64,000 bases of DNA from the NCBI GenBank assembly GCA_023449855.1, contig JAEXHR010000085.1, positions 1-64,000 on the forward strand, written 5' to 3'. Within the stretch, counting starts at the first letter, position 1. Every line of letters begins with the position of its first letter. This stretch comes from Pseudomonadota bacterium. GTDB taxonomy: Bacteria; Pseudomonadota; Alphaproteobacteria; Rhizobiales; Xanthobacteraceae. The notes beneath the pieces were generated by a model that saw nothing but the letters and a program-made list of their open reading frames with translations, ran no database searches and was not told where the DNA came from. A program made the position numbers and the translations under genes. Shown in pieces: positions 1 through 8,490 of this stretch.

Positions 1-78
1 GGCGCGGTCCGTCAGCGCATGAAGAAGCAACTCACAGCGCCTCTCGGCACCGCCCTGTCACCGCCCCGCTACGCCTGA
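1..78 (+). CDS. 3' end of a truncated unknown protein
   Basis: Frame 1 is open from the window edge to a TGA at 76-78 and ends with the residues LSPPRYA. Only 25 codons are visible, so no family can be assigned. It could also be chance, because short open frames are common at this GC content. The stop is followed by repeat-rich non-coding sequence, which fits a gene end. Confidence 0.3.
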   Translation, partial: GAVRQRMKKQLTAPLGTALSPPRYA

Positions 79-222
79 CGCCTCGAGCGTCACCGCATCC
101 CACCTCGCAGATCGTGACGATCGCGAATCACCCCTCTCAGTGAGGCGGGACGGGTGGAGAATGAGACAGAAGAGGAATATTGCCAAGAACGGAACAGGAA
201 CAATCCTTGCGCGACACGCAAC

Positions 223-322
223 CTGTCATCCCCGCAAAAGCGGGGGTCCAGCAGACACTGTCGATGCGGCTTCGTCGGAGACGCTGGCGTTTACTGGATT
301 GCCCGGTCGAGTCGGGCAACAA
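223..322. repeat. Intergenic repeat with two hairpins (CCCCGC...GCGGGG type)
   Basis: A first hairpin has arms CCCCGC (230-235) and GCGGGG (240-245). It is followed by GTCCAG, an 45-odd base spacer, then CTGGATT and a second hairpin TTGCCCG/CGGGCAA (299-305 and 313-319). This is the layout of a dispersed intergenic repeat known in Bradyrhizobium relatives. The whole stretch 79-430 holds only this element and the palindrome at 339-430. Open frames there are repeat-derived and I do not call a gene. Confidence 0.6.
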
Positions 323-338
323 CAGAAAGGGGCTGCGG

Positions 339-430
339 CCGTAGGGCGGATGAGCGCAGCGTAATCCGCCGGCCGAGTTCATGGCGGAGACGCCGCGGCG
401 GATTACGCCTTCGGCTCATCCGCCCTACGG
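339..430. repeat. Palindromic intergenic repeat, family 1, copy 1
   Basis: Two arms of about 30 bp are near-perfect inverted copies. The left arm starts GTAGGGCGGATGAGCG and ends GTAATCCGCC; the right arm is its complement, ending CATCCGCCCTACGG. The second copy is at 3647-3736. The element directly abuts the stop codon of the MarR gene that begins at 431 and could act as a terminator or mRNA-stabilising hairpin. Confidence 0.8.
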
Positions 431-1012
431 CTACGACCGTGGCTGCAGATATTTCTGCAAGGCGATCGCCTTGTCGCTGGAGGCCACCAGCTTTTCCACA
501 CTGACGAGCAGGCGCGAAAAATCGTCGGCATCGAGACAGTCGAACTGCACGTCGTTGACCTGGCGCTGGATCGATGCGAGGCGCCCCAGCAGCGCCTCGC
601 CCTGTTCCGTGACCACAAGGCGCAGCCGCCGCCGGTCTTCCGGATCGGTCAGCTTGTCGATCAGGCCCATCTCCTGCAGCTTGTTGGAGACCGTGGTCAC
701 GAAGGCACCACTGAGATGAAGATGAGCGGCAAGTTCGCGCACGCTCACCTGCGCTTCGACCCCGAGCAGCTTCAGTGAGGTCAACACCGTGTATTCGACG
801 GAAGACAGCCCCACCGCCGCCGCATGCCCCTCGAGCACCGTGTCATGCCGGGCGACGAAGGCGAGCAGCGTGTGCACCAGTTGGCGAAACGCCTGATCGG
901 ATCCGTCCACCAGCAAGGCGCTGCATGACGTCGTCAGCGGCGGCGCAGGGAGTTTCGACTTTGATCGACGCGGAGCTGCGGACGCAGGCGACACCGCTCT
1001 GGAACGTGGCAT
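431..1012 (-). CDS. MarR-family transcriptional regulator (copy 1)
   Basis: A 193-residue winged-helix regulator, typical MarR length plus a basic Ser/Pro-rich N-terminal tail of about 30 residues. The recognition-helix region reads LHLSGAFVTTVSNKL, followed by the wing signature DPEDRRRLRL (roughly residues 113-145). MarR proteins bind palindromes as dimers and usually release DNA on binding a small aromatic or other ligand. It is a close paralogue of the divergent regulator at 1279-1956; the shared core includes LLVDGSD, EGHAA, HLHLSGAFVTTV and PEDRRR. The ATG at 1012 lies 15 bp from a CTTGA-N3-TCAAG palindrome, suggesting autoregulation. The ligand is unknown. Confidence 0.9.
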   Translation of the reverse strand: MPRSRAVSPASAAPRRSKSKLPAPPLTTSCSALLVDGSDQAFRQLVHTLLAFVARHDTVLEGHAAAVGLSSVEYTVLTSLKLLGVEAQVSVRELAAHLHLSGAFVTTVSNKLQEMGLIDKLTDPEDRRRLRLVVTEQGEALLGRLASIQRQVNDVQFDCLDADDFSRLLVSVEKLVASSDKAIALQKYLQPRS

Positions 1013-1026
1013 GCGTTTTCCGGATG

Positions 1027-1041
1027 AGCTTGACGATCAAG
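1027..1041. promoter_or_regulatory. Candidate MarR operator O1
   Basis: AGCTTGACGATCAAG contains a perfect palindrome, CTTGA-CGA-TCAAG (1029-1041), 15-17 bp upstream of the ATG of the leftward MarR gene. It matches the site at 1246-1260 at 12 of 15 positions. Placement and similarity suggest one operator type for both regulators. This is inferred from sequence only. Confidence 0.5.
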
Positions 1042-1215
1042 ATGTGCGACGGCTCCGATGGAACGTCAAGCGCATATCTTTTTCACCAAGCTATTCCGCA
1101 AGGTGCAGTCACGGTAGACGCATAGCAGCCACCAGCCGGCATCGCTCTGCTATCCATCACGGAAGCTTTCGTCGCACGGCGCCAGCCATGGATGCGCCAC
1201 CCCTGCGCCCTTCGT

Positions 1216-1231
1216 CGCAATTGCAATTGCG
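1216..1231. promoter_or_regulatory. Perfect 16-bp palindrome between the divergent MarR genes
   Basis: CGCAATTGCAATTGCG is identical to its own reverse complement. Perfect palindromes of this length are unlikely by chance, and ATTGC/GCAAT arms are common in MarR-type operators. It would be coding if the rightward MarR gene began at the ATG at 1192. That favours the later GTG start at 1279. Confidence 0.5.
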
Positions 1232-1245
1232 CCGCGGAGACGCCA

Positions 1246-1260
1246 AGCTCGACAATCAAT
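1246..1260. promoter_or_regulatory. Candidate MarR operator O2
   Basis: AGCTCGACAATCAAT matches operator O1 at 12 of 15 positions and ends 18 bp before the GTG start at 1279. The mirror-image spacing relative to both regulators supports cross-regulation or autoregulation. Confidence 0.4.
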
Positions 1261-1278
1261 CAGGTATGGAATCGACAC

Positions 1279-1956
1279 GTGGCAAAGTCCGCCGGCCGAC
1301 GCATCTCGTCCACGACCAAGACGTCATCGCAGAAGACTGAAACGAGCAAGAAGTCGTTCCACAAGCCGGCGCAGCGCGCGACGCTCACGACCTCGCGCCC
1401 CGAATTGCTGGTGGACGGTTCCGACGCGCAGTTCCGCCGGCTCGTCCACAGCCTGTTCGGCTTTCTGGTACGTCATCAGACCCTGCGAGAAGGCCATGCG
1501 GCCGTGATCGGCCTTGCCGGCATCGAATACACCACACTGATCTCGATCCGGCATCTGTCGGCGCAGGGCGACGTGCATGTACGCGCCGTCGCCGATCATC
1601 TGCATCTCAGCGGCGCCTTCGTGACCACGGTAACCAACAAACTGGAAACCAAGGGACTGATCACCAAGACATCGCACCCGGAGGATCGTCGCCGTATCAG
1701 CCTGATGGTGACCTCGCATGGCGCCGAGTTGCTGGAGCGGCTGGCGCCGACACAGCAGCGGATCAACGATGAGCAGTTCGGCGTGCTGGGCGCCAAGGAA
1801 TTCCAGCAATTGCTCGACATGGTGCAGCGCCTGGTGGAATCCAGCGACCGCGCCATCGCGTTGCAGCGCTATCTGGCCGAGGCCAAGGTGAAGGGGCTAT
1901 CCCCCGAGGCGCAGCAGATGTTCGCAGCCAAACCCGCCAGATCGCGCAAAAGCTGA
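1279..1956 (+). CDS. MarR-family transcriptional regulator (copy 2)
   Basis: A 225-residue MarR regulator when started at GTG 1279. An in-frame ATG at 1192 would add 29 poorly conserved residues and run through a perfect palindrome, so I prefer the GTG. The core matches the divergent paralogue closely: LLVDGSD, RHQTLREGHAA, the recognition helix LHLSGAFVTTVTNKL and the wing HPEDRRRISL. The C-terminus carries about 25 extra residues, mostly basic. A duplication that gave two divergent regulators is likely. The nearest downstream target is the amino-acid-type ABC importer beginning at 2387, whose upstream region has a TTGACAATC half-site on the minus strand. Confidence 0.88.
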   Translation: MAKSAGRRISSTTKTSSQKTETSKKSFHKPAQRATLTTSRPELLVDGSDAQFRRLVHSLFGFLVRHQTLREGHAAVIGLAGIEYTTLISIRHLSAQGDVHVRAVADHLHLSGAFVTTVTNKLETKGLITKTSHPEDRRRISLMVTSHGAELLERLAPTQQRINDEQFGVLGAKEFQQLLDMVQRLVESSDRAIALQRYLAEAKVKGLSPEAQQMFAAKPARSRKS

Positions 1957-2386
1957 CGCGGCGCCACCGACACATCGACAACGCCCGCGCCTCGCATTGC
2001 CGCACCGCACACTCGGCACGGCTGCGACATTTTGTTCAAATTGCCGGGCATGGCCTGCGAGTCCGCGCGGGCAACATCTCACAAGTCATTGTTTCCGCAG
2101 CATCGGGACAGGCCGGCGGGCTCGTCCCGAAGCCGTCGCGTGCCGCATTCTTGAGCCCGATATGCCGCATAAATTAGCTTCCTAAGAGAACTATTTTATA
2201 AAGATACTCCGGTTGCGGATTGTCAAAGCCGTAAAATTATCGGACCATCGGGCTGCCGATGTCACACCGCCGACATATCGGGCGATGGCATACGGATGCA
2301 CTGTTACGTGATAGATGAAACGACCATCAGAAACGGAGCCGCGGCGTATCGCGGCCTGGCATCACACCAATAGAGGACCATTTTCG
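1957..2386. promoter_or_regulatory. Non-coding leader of the liv-type operon
   Basis: I see no convincing gene here. An AT-rich stretch at about 2168-2245 contrasts with its surroundings and probably holds the promoter, but I could not fix -35/-10 boxes. GATTGTCAA at 2218-2226 is the complement of TTGACAATC, the core of the two candidate MarR operators upstream. A ribosome-binding AGAGGA lies just before the ATG at 2387. Confidence 0.4.
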
Positions 2387-3637
2387 ATGTCGCGGATTAA
2401 ATCGAATTTGCCAAGCTTCCTTGGCGCGTCGCGCGTGCTTGGCACCGTCGCAGCGGTGACGCTCTCGGCCCTGCTGGCCGGCCAGGCCCAGGCGCAGACC
2501 CGCGAGATCAATCTCGGCGCCGTAGTGCCGAGCTCGGGCCCGTTCGCCGAATGGGGGCGCAGCAACACCGTCACCCTGAAGATGCTCGAAAAGCAGACCA
2601 ACGATGCCGGCGGCATCAATGGCGCCAAGCTGAAGATCACCATCCTCGACGACGCCGCCAAACCGGCGCAGGCCGCGACCTCGCTGCGCAAGCTCGCCAG
2701 CGACGACAAGGTACTTGCGGTGGCGGGCCCCCTCACCTCCAGCGCCGCGGAAGTCACTTTCCCCGTCGCCAACGAGATGAAGCTGGTTTCCACCTCGCAG
2801 GCCTCGTCGAAGCCGGGCACCGCCAAGCAGAACCGTCCGTGGGCGTTCCGCAACACCATCGATGAAGGCGTGCTCGCCAAGACCGCGGTGCCGTTCTTCA
2901 AGAAGAGCTTCAACATCAAGACCGTTGCGGTGATCTTCGACGCCAAGGACGCCACCGCCGCGACCGTCGGCAAGGTGATCATGCCCTCGGTGCTGAAGGC
3001 CAACGAGATCGCCATCGCCAACGAGAACGACCTGCTGTCGTTCAACACCGGCGACCTCGACGTCTCCGCCCAGGTGACCAAGCTGAAGTCGCTCAATCCC
3101 GACGGCGTCGTGATCAGCGCCGACTATAGCCAGGCCATCACCGTGCTGCGCGAGATGAAGCGCCAGGGCCTGATCAAGCCCGTGGTCGGCGCCAGCCAGC
3201 TGATCTCCTCGGCGATCCTCAAGGCCGCCCCGGAAATCCCGGTGATCGCACCGGCGACGTTCTATTCCACCATGAAGGGCGAAGCGCCGGAGAAGTTCAC
3301 CGCCGCGCTGACCCCGCTGCTGCGCAAGGAATCGGGCCTGCCGAAGGACATCGAACCCAACATGTTCGACGCCAACATCTATGAAATCGTCTCGATGTAT
3401 ATCGACGCGATCAAGAAGACCGGCGTCACCGGCAAGCCGGAAGATCTCGAAGCCGACCGCACCAAGATCCGCGACTACATGGCCAAGCTCGAAGGCTTCA
3501 AGGGTCTCGGCGGCCCGATCGGCTTCAACGACGACGGCGACGCCATCAAGGCCTTCTATGTGCTGCAGGGGCAGAACGGCGCCTGGGACACCAAGGTCCG
3601 CGGCTGCAGCTCGGCGCCGAACCACCCCGCTTGCTGA
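2387..3637 (+). CDS. Branched-chain amino-acid-type ABC transporter, periplasmic binding protein
   Basis: A 416-residue binding protein of the Leu/Ile/Val (periplasmic binding protein type 1, LivK-like) family. The chosen ATG has AGAGGA about 9 bp upstream and is followed at once by a signal peptide with cleavage expected after GQAQAQ; an ATG at 2315 would bury that peptide. Mature-start motifs INLGAVVPSSGPFAEWG and NDAGGING are typical of the family. It precedes two permeases and two ATPases of the same system, separated by a palindromic repeat that may set relative expression. In this family the ligand may be a branched-chain amino acid, an aromatic acid or another small molecule, and cannot be read from sequence. 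Confidence 0.92.
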   Translation: MSRIKSNLPSFLGASRVLGTVAAVTLSALLAGQAQAQTREINLGAVVPSSGPFAEWGRSNTVTLKMLEKQTNDAGGINGAKLKITILDDAAKPAQAATSLRKLASDDKVLAVAGPLTSSAAEVTFPVANEMKLVSTSQASSKPGTAKQNRPWAFRNTIDEGVLAKTAVPFFKKSFNIKTVAVIFDAKDATAATVGKVIMPSVLKANEIAIANENDLLSFNTGDLDVSAQVTKLKSLNPDGVVISADYSQAITVLREMKRQGLIKPVVGASQLISSAILKAAPEIPVIAPATFYSTMKGEAPEKFTAALTPLLRKESGLPKDIEPNMFDANIYEIVSMYIDAIKKTGVTGKPEDLEADRTKIRDYMAKLEGFKGLGGPIGFNDDGDAIKAFYVLQGQNGAWDTKVRGCSSAPNHPAC

Positions 3638-3646
3638 TCATGAAGG

Positions 3647-3736
3647 CGTAGGACGGATTAGCGCAGCGTAATCCGCCCGCCGACTTCATCGCGGAGACTC
3701 CGCGGCGGATTACGGCTTCGCCTCATCCGCCCTACG
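3647..3736. repeat. Palindromic intergenic repeat, family 1, copy 2
   Basis: Same arms as at 339-430: CGTAGGACGGATTAGCG at the left, CATCCGCCCTACG at the right, with GGCGGATTACGG next to the centre. It lies 9 bp after the binding-protein stop and before the permease genes, where REP-like hairpins often protect the upstream mRNA of ABC transporters. Confidence 0.8.
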
Positions 3737-3817
3737 GCCGCGGCCGGGACACTCTCCCGGCCGCAGCCTTAAGAACGATCACCTGACGTAACTCTCGACT
3801 TAACGATTGCGACACCC

Positions 3818-4690
3818 ATGCTGATACAGCAACTCGTCAACGGCCTGACGCTGGGAGCGGTCTATACGCTTCTCGCGCTGTCCTATTCGCTCGTGATGGG
3901 CATTCTCGGCATCCTCAACCTGGCGATTGCCGAATTGTTCATGATCGGCGGCTTCATCGGTTTCACGCTGATCGATGCCGGCTATCCCCTGCCCGTCGCC
4001 GTGCTCGGCGGCATGACCGGCGCGGCTGTCATCGCCATCATTGTCGAGAAGATCGGCTACCAGCCGCTGCGCGATGCGCCGCTGGTGACCCCGATGCTGT
4101 CCACGCTGGGCTTCTCGATCATCCTGCAGAACATCGCCACCAATATCTGGGGCTCCGATCCGCTGCAGCTCTCGATCTTCGGCGATCAGTATCAGTTCGG
4201 CCCGGTCAGCATCGGCTCGATGCAGTTGCTCGTGCTCGGCGCCACCGTCGTGCTGGTCGCGCTCACCGCTTACATCGTGCAGAAGACGCCGATGGGCCGT
4301 GCGCTCCGCGCCGTCGCTGAAAACCGCGATGTCGCGCGCATTCTCGGCGTCTCCGCCGACCGCCTGATGATGATGGCCTTCATTCTCTCCGGCGCCCTCG
4401 CCGGCGTTGCCGGCGTGCTGATCGCGCTGCATTACGGCGCCATCACGCCCTATCTCGGCGTCGAGATCGGCCTCAAGGCCATCGCCGTGATGGTGATCGG
4501 CGGCACCACGCGGATCTGGGGCGCGCTCGTCGCCGGCCCGCTGATCGGTATCGCCGAAGTGCTCACGGTGGCCTATGGCGGCTCGCAGGTGCGCGACTTC
4601 GTCGTCTACGGCTTCATGATTTTGATTCTCTTGCTGCGTCCACAGGGTCTTCTCGGCGGTGCGCGGTCCGATCAGGGGCAGCGCGTCTGA
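3818..4690 (+). CDS. livH: Branched-chain amino-acid ABC transporter permease, LivH type
   Basis: A 290-residue inner-membrane permease, usual LivH length, with about eight hydrophobic segments. It begins MLIQQLVNGLTLGAVYTLLA and carries the family loop GRALRAVAENRDVARILGV (about residues 161-180), where the ATPase couples. It forms the channel with the product of the next gene, whose ATG overlaps this stop by one base. No strong Shine-Dalgarno sequence is visible before the ATG. Confidence 0.95.
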   Translation: MLIQQLVNGLTLGAVYTLLALSYSLVMGILGILNLAIAELFMIGGFIGFTLIDAGYPLPVAVLGGMTGAAVIAIIVEKIGYQPLRDAPLVTPMLSTLGFSIILQNIATNIWGSDPLQLSIFGDQYQFGPVSIGSMQLLVLGATVVLVALTAYIVQKTPMGRALRAVAENRDVARILGVSADRLMMMAFILSGALAGVAGVLIALHYGAITPYLGVEIGLKAIAVMVIGGTTRIWGALVAGPLIGIAEVLTVAYGGSQVRDFVVYGFMILILLLRPQGLLGGARSDQGQRV

Positions 4691-5526
4691 TGTCGACTTA
4701 CTACGCAAGCCTGCTCGCCGAGTCGGGCATCCTCCTGCTGGGCGCGCTCAGCGTCTATATCATCCTCGCCACCGGCCAGCTCTCGCTCGGCAACGGCGCC
4801 TTCATGGGCATCGGCGCCTATCTCTCGTCCTGGCTCACGGTGACGATGAATGTGCCGCTGACGCTGGCGCTGGTGATCTCGGCCGTCTTCGCCGGCGTCA
4901 TCGGTGCCATCGTCGCCTTCCCGGCGCTGCGTCTGAAGGGCATCTATCTCGCCATGGCCACGGTCGGCTTCGGCGAGATGGTGCGCAGCTTCTTCCTGAA
5001 TTTCGACACCATGGGCGGCGCCGGCGGTTTCCGCGGCATGCAGCATATCGGCGTCGGCTATGTCTGGCTCTGGGCCGGCGGCATCCTGATCGCGGTGATG
5101 CTGCTGGAGCGCTCGCGCGTCTGGCTGGAAATGCAGGCGGTGCATGACGACGAAACCGCCGCCGGCCTGATCGGTCTCAACACCACCATCACCAAGATCG
5201 GCGCCTTCGCCGCCGGTGCGGCGGTGGCGGCGATCTCCGGCGGGCTGTTCGCGCATCACAACGTCTATATCGAACCGGCGAATTTCGGCTTCGAGCGTTC
5301 GGTGGAATTCGTGCTGGCCGTCATTCTCGGCGGTTCGACAGTGGCGCCGGGCTCGCTGGTCGGCTCGCTGCTGCTGATCTTCCTGCCTGAATTCCTGCGG
5401 CCGATCGCCGACTGGCGCCTTGCCGCCTTCGGCTCGCTGCTGGTGCTGGTGCTGCTGGTGCGGCGCCAGGGCATTCTCGACCGTTCGCTGATCCGAACGC
5501 TTACTTTCCGGAGGGCTGCAGCATGA
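4690..5526 (+). CDS. livM: Branched-chain amino-acid ABC transporter permease, LivM type
   Basis: A 278-residue permease, shorter than E. coli LivM but normal for rhizobial versions. It has many hydrophobic segments and the pattern GQLSLGNGAFMGIGAY (about residues 33-48), the usual LivM signature. The start overlaps the livH stop (TGATG) and its stop overlaps the livG start (ATGA), so the four genes are translationally coupled. It pairs with LivH as the membrane channel. Confidence 0.95.
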   Translation: MSTYYASLLAESGILLLGALSVYIILATGQLSLGNGAFMGIGAYLSSWLTVTMNVPLTLALVISAVFAGVIGAIVAFPALRLKGIYLAMATVGFGEMVRSFFLNFDTMGGAGGFRGMQHIGVGYVWLWAGGILIAVMLLERSRVWLEMQAVHDDETAAGLIGLNTTITKIGAFAAGAAVAAISGGLFAHHNVYIEPANFGFERSVEFVLAVILGGSTVAPGSLVGSLLLIFLPEFLRPIADWRLAAFGSLLVLVLLVRRQGILDRSLIRTLTFRRAAA

Positions 5527-6274
5527 GCAACGCGCTGCTTCAACTCACCGGCGTCACCAAGACGTTCGGCGGCATCCACGCGCTGTCGGGCATGGTCTGC
5601 GAGGTGCCGGAAGGAAAGATCGTCGGCGTGATCGGGCCCAACGGCGCCGGCAAGACGACGCTGTTCAACACCATCACCGGCGCCTACCGCGCCGATGCCG
5701 GCGAGGTGAAACTCAAGGGCGTCGATGTCACCCAGTGGCAGTCCTATCGCATCGTGCGCGAGGGCATTGCGCGCACGTTCCAGAACATCCGCCTGTTCGG
5801 CTCGATGTCCGTGTGGGAACATCTGCTGGTCGCGCAGCCGCATAACGAAGCCTCGTGGCGTCGGCTGCTGCCGATTGCCTGGGCCAATCCGGCGGCGCAG
5901 GCCCGCGCCACCGAGGTGATGGAATTCTTCGGCCTCACCGAATTCCGCGACCGGCCGGCGAAATCGCTGCCCTACGGCATCCAGCGCAAGGTGGAGATGG
6001 CGCGCGCCGTCACTGCGAAGCCGAAACTGCTGCTGCTCGACGAACCCGTCGCGGGCATGAACCATGACGAGGCCGAGGAGATCCGCACGCTGATGCTGCG
6101 GCTGCGCGACACCGGTCTCTCCATTCTCCTGATCGAACACGACATGAATTTCGTGATGCGCCTGTGCGACTACCTCTATGTGCTCGATTTCGGCGTGCTG
6201 ATCGCCGAAGGCAAGCCGGAGGAAGTCCGCACCAATCCGGTCGTCCTCGACGCCTATCTCGGAAAGGACAACTG

Positions 6275-6275
<1 letters not shown>
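5523..6275 (+). CDS. livG: Branched-chain amino-acid ABC transporter ATPase, LivG type
   Basis: A 250-residue ATPase. Walker A is GPNGAGKTT (about residues 38-46), Walker B is LLLLDEPVAGMN, followed by the switch His in IEHDMNFVM. LivG-type features are the long helical insert after Walker A with GIARTFQNIRLF and the C-terminal tail VVLDAYLGKDN. The ABC signature is degenerate (SLPYGIQRKVEMARA), which is common in LivG. GGAGGGC precedes the ATG, which overlaps the livM stop. Confidence 0.95.
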
Positions 6276-6982
<707 letters not shown>

Positions 6983-6989
6983 CTCGCTT

Positions 6990-7098
6990 CGTAGGATGGG
7001 TAGAGCGAAGCGAAACCCATGCTGCCCGTCGATTGCCGCAGGCTCGGCCGATGGGTTTCGCTCCGGCGCTAACGCGCCTGCGCTCTACCCATCCTACG
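6990..7098. repeat. Palindromic repeat, family 2, between convergent genes
   Basis: Arms CGTAGGATGGGTAGAGCG and CGCTCTACCCATCCTACG are perfect inverted copies. An inner pair, GAAACCCAT and ATGGGTTTC, adds a second stem. It sits between the rightward livF and the leftward PLP-enzyme gene, whose stop codon (7094-7096) lies inside the right arm. It could work as a bidirectional terminator, though there is no T tract. Confidence 0.8.
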
Positions 7099-8209
7099 CC
7101 CCATACCTCGCCATCACCGGCCACGTCTCGACGCTGCCATTGTGCCCCACCACCTGATAACTCGCATGCAGGTTCACGGTGGGATCGCAGTGGGTGGCAA
7201 TGAGCAGCACGCGGCTGCCGAGTTTCGGCGGCTCGACGCCTTCCCGCAGCGTGATCATGCCATGCTCGTCGCCGCCGAAGCGATAGACGGAGCCCTCGGG
7301 CACGCCCAGCATCAATGACGGCACTGGGCCGTTGAAGGCCATCGCCTTGACGCCGGCATCAACGGTGAACTCGCCGGCGCGATTCACCGACGTCACCGTC
7401 GCCAGCACGAACAGGCTCGGCTCGAACGGCAGTGCGCCGCCGCCTTCGCCCTGCAGGCGGCCGTAATCGGCATCCATGAACAGATAGGAGCCGACCTGAA
7501 GCTCGGTGAAGGTGCCGGCAATGTCGAAGGCGCAGGCGCCGGTGCCGCTGCCGGTGACGATCCCGGCCTTGATGCCGGCATCGCGGAGCGCGCGCAGGTG
7601 ATCGTCGAGAATGCCGCGCGCCTTGGCAGCGCCGACCTTGCGCTCCTCGTAGTCGATGATGTGCTGGACATGGCCGGCAAAACCCTGGATGCCGCCGAAT
7701 GTCATGCCCGGCGTCGCTTCGATCAGTTGCGCCAGCGCCAGTGTCGCTGCCGGTTCGGTCACACCGGTGCGGCGCTGGCCGACATCGATATCGATCAGCA
7801 CCTGCACGGGACGACTGCCGGTGTCGAGCAGCGTATGCAGCACCTGGATCTGGTCGGCGTGATCGACGACCAGCGAAATGTCGGTGCCATCAGCGAGCGC
7901 AGCGATGCGCGCGAGTTTGACCCGATCCGCCACCGGCGTCGTCAGCAGCAGGCCGGGTATGCCCGCCTCGGCCATCGCCTCCATCTCCGCCACCGTGGCG
8001 CAGGAAATTCCGACCGCACCGGCCTCGATCTGTAACTGCGCGAGGCGCGGCGACTTGTGGGTCTTGGCATGCGGGCGGAGTGCAATGCCGTTCGTTTTGG
8101 CGAAATCCGCCATGGCCGCGATGTTGCGCTGGAGGGCCATGCCATCGACCACAAGCGCGGGCGTCGCGATATCCTGCAGGGCCGGCAGGGTCGGATCGAG
8201 AGCGGTCAT
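7094..8209 (-). CDS. D-threonine aldolase / D-serine dehydratase-like PLP enzyme
   Basis: A 371-residue fold-type III (alanine-racemase-like) PLP enzyme. The PLP lysine lies in LRPHAKTHKSP (about residues 44-54), and the C-terminal metal-site motif THCDPTVN (His and Cys ligands) is diagnostic for the D-threonine aldolase/DSD1 family. Family members cleave D-3-hydroxy amino acids to glycine and an aldehyde, or dehydrate D-serine; the substrate here is open. An upstream TTG at 8254 is possible, but ATG 8209 fits the family start TPALVVD better. It is divergent from a peptide importer. Confidence 0.85.
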   Translation of the reverse strand: MTALDPTLPALQDIATPALVVDGMALQRNIAAMADFAKTNGIALRPHAKTHKSPRLAQLQIEAGAVGISCATVAEMEAMAEAGIPGLLLTTPVADRVKLARIAALADGTDISLVVDHADQIQVLHTLLDTGSRPVQVLIDIDVGQRRTGVTEPAATLALAQLIEATPGMTFGGIQGFAGHVQHIIDYEERKVGAAKARGILDDHLRALRDAGIKAGIVTGSGTGACAFDIAGTFTELQVGSYLFMDADYGRLQGEGGGALPFEPSLFVLATVTSVNRAGEFTVDAGVKAMAFNGPVPSLMLGVPEGSVYRFGGDEHGMITLREGVEPPKLGSRVLLIATHCDPTVNLHASYQVVGHNGSVETWPVMARYGA

Positions 8210-8490
8210 GGCGCGGGCGAACTCCGGAATGGCAGCGTTGAAAATGTCTAGCAACGGGCAGCAGCGAGTTGAAGACGCACCAAAGTCGCGGCCGTCCGGC
8301 GGAAAATGGCTTGGCGATCAAGCTAACCGGCAAACCAACGTGGAGAAATTATTGCCAGGGAACGCGGCCATGGCGCAAGAATTGTCCTTTCGCTGCGGAT
8401 TTACGCATGACTCCATCCAAGTTTCTGCCGTAGCTTGCGTGGAACCCGGCCGTTCCGCTATGCGCAGGCAGACGCAGGAGAATTTGACAG

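Noticed and set aside
154..504. Open frames across the first repeats
   Set aside because: They run through palindromic repeats and overlap the MarR gene on the other strand; composition is Arg-rich and non-homologous.
2327..3625. Long minus-strand frame opposite the binding-protein gene
   Set aside because: Antisense shadow with His/Arg/Gly-rich composition; the plus-strand protein is clear.
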